Under the pieces are notes generated by a model. It searched no databases. It saw only the letters and a list, made by a program, of their open reading frames with translations, and had not been told where the DNA came from. A DNA stretch of 47,064 nt, taken from the NCBI GenBank assembly GCA_043798375.1, contig JAZDOS010000024.1:1-47064 (forward strand). The letters are read 5' to 3'. The position numbers and the translations under genes are program-made. Below are positions 46,831 through 47,064 of this stretch, piece after piece (the stretch's first letter is position 1; each line of letters begins with the position of its first letter). Origin of the DNA: JAPLMI01 sp043798375 (GTDB lineage Bacteria > Omnitrophota > Gorgyraeia > 2-01-FULL-45-10).

Positions 46831-47007
46831 ATGAAAAAATATAATATAAGCCAGTTAGCAAAAGAATTAGGTATCGCACGGCAGACTCTTTACTACTGGA
46901 TAGAGAAAGAGTGGGTAAAACCTAAAAGAGATTACCGTAAATATCCTGTATTTACTGAGGAAGATGTTCAAAAGATAAAAGAGTGGCGGGATAAACTGGA
47001 AGGGTGA
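46831..47007 (+). CDS. MerR/excisionase-like helix-turn-helix protein (plus copy)
   Basis: This 58-residue protein has the same N-terminus as the minus copy (MKKYNISQLAKELGIARQ, then TLYYWIEKEWVKPKRDYRK). It diverges toward the C-terminus (EEDVQKIKEWRDKLEG against DKDVLNIKKWQNALK). It is the only complete plus-strand gene of the window and is followed by a truncated gene, so it starts a second, divergent operon. The shared promoter design means each protein may regulate both. Confidence 0.85.
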   Translation: MKKYNISQLAKELGIARQTLYYWIEKEWVKPKRDYRKYPVFTEEDVQKIKEWRDKLEG

Positions 47008-47018
47008 AGAATTTTTTC

Positions 47019-47064
47019 ATGAAAGAAGATCCTGTTGTAAACAAACATACCATAGTTCCTCTTT
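47019..47064 (+). CDS. Truncated gene at the window edge
   Basis: An open frame starts MKEDPVVNKHTIVPL and runs off the window after 15 codons. It lies 11 nt after the plus-strand helix-turn-helix gene in the same direction. It is too short for an assignment. Confidence 0.4.
   Translation, partial: MKEDPVVNKHTIVPL

Overview
The window is 47 kb of a bacterial chromosome. Almost every gene is on the minus strand; only the last two reading frames, at the right edge, point the other way. The bacterium has an outer membrane: it encodes LptD, several nucleotide-sugar genes, a SPOR-domain envelope protein and a prepilin peptidase. There is no rRNA, tRNA or CRISPR array to place it by. The gene set and style (short SDR enzymes, DUF4143 ATPases, a DUF1015 protein, a compact HrcA) resemble uncultured diderm lineages such as Omnitrophota. 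That placement is inference. Positions 1-382 hold no convincing gene but do hold a quasi-palindromic element.

Positions 383-10763 are amino-acid biosynthesis. A consensus promoter at about 10.75 kb drives ilvD-ilvB-ilvN-ilvC-leuA (branched-chain amino acids), which ends in terminator-like hairpins. Beyond these lie aroE-prepilin peptidase-aroC-aroK-small membrane protein. Positions 10854-15969 are an accessory island. It has three AAA ATPases of the AAA_14/DUF4143 kind with their own promoters, a zeta-toxin-like kinase with a 49-codon partner, a partly deleted second copy of one ATPase, and two dead N-terminal fragments of a sugar epimerase.

Positions 16093-25094 are envelope polysaccharide genes: a WbpP-like epimerase, a WbpA-like dehydrogenase, rmlD, rmlB, rmlA, an rmlC-like gene, ugd and lptD. 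Together they would make dTDP-rhamnose, UDP-glucuronate and UDP-HexNAc-uronate precursors and export LPS. A transaldolase fossil sits at the start of lptD. Positions 25118-34037 hold two diguanylate cyclases, an ABC-transporter ATPase, accD, an orphan corrinoid protein, asnB, a DUF1015 gene and an FmdB zinc ribbon. Positions 34049-39773 hold the heat-shock genes: hrcA-grpE-dnaK under a perfect CIRCE operator, then a RelE-type toxin-antitoxin pair, pspC, a SemiSWEET gene and dnaJ. Positions 39770-43818 are hflX, miaA, a SPOR/TPR protein and miaB.

Positions 43776-47064 look like the end of a mobile element next to miaB. A large serine recombinase and a DUF1016 nuclease follow a 57-codon helix-turn-helix gene. 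That gene is mirrored by a near-identical divergent copy around a shared inverted-repeat promoter. Two further features run through the window: locus-specific heptamer tandem repeats at gene starts, twice forming the coding sequence of a signal peptide, and a palindromic element inserted in frame within rmlD.
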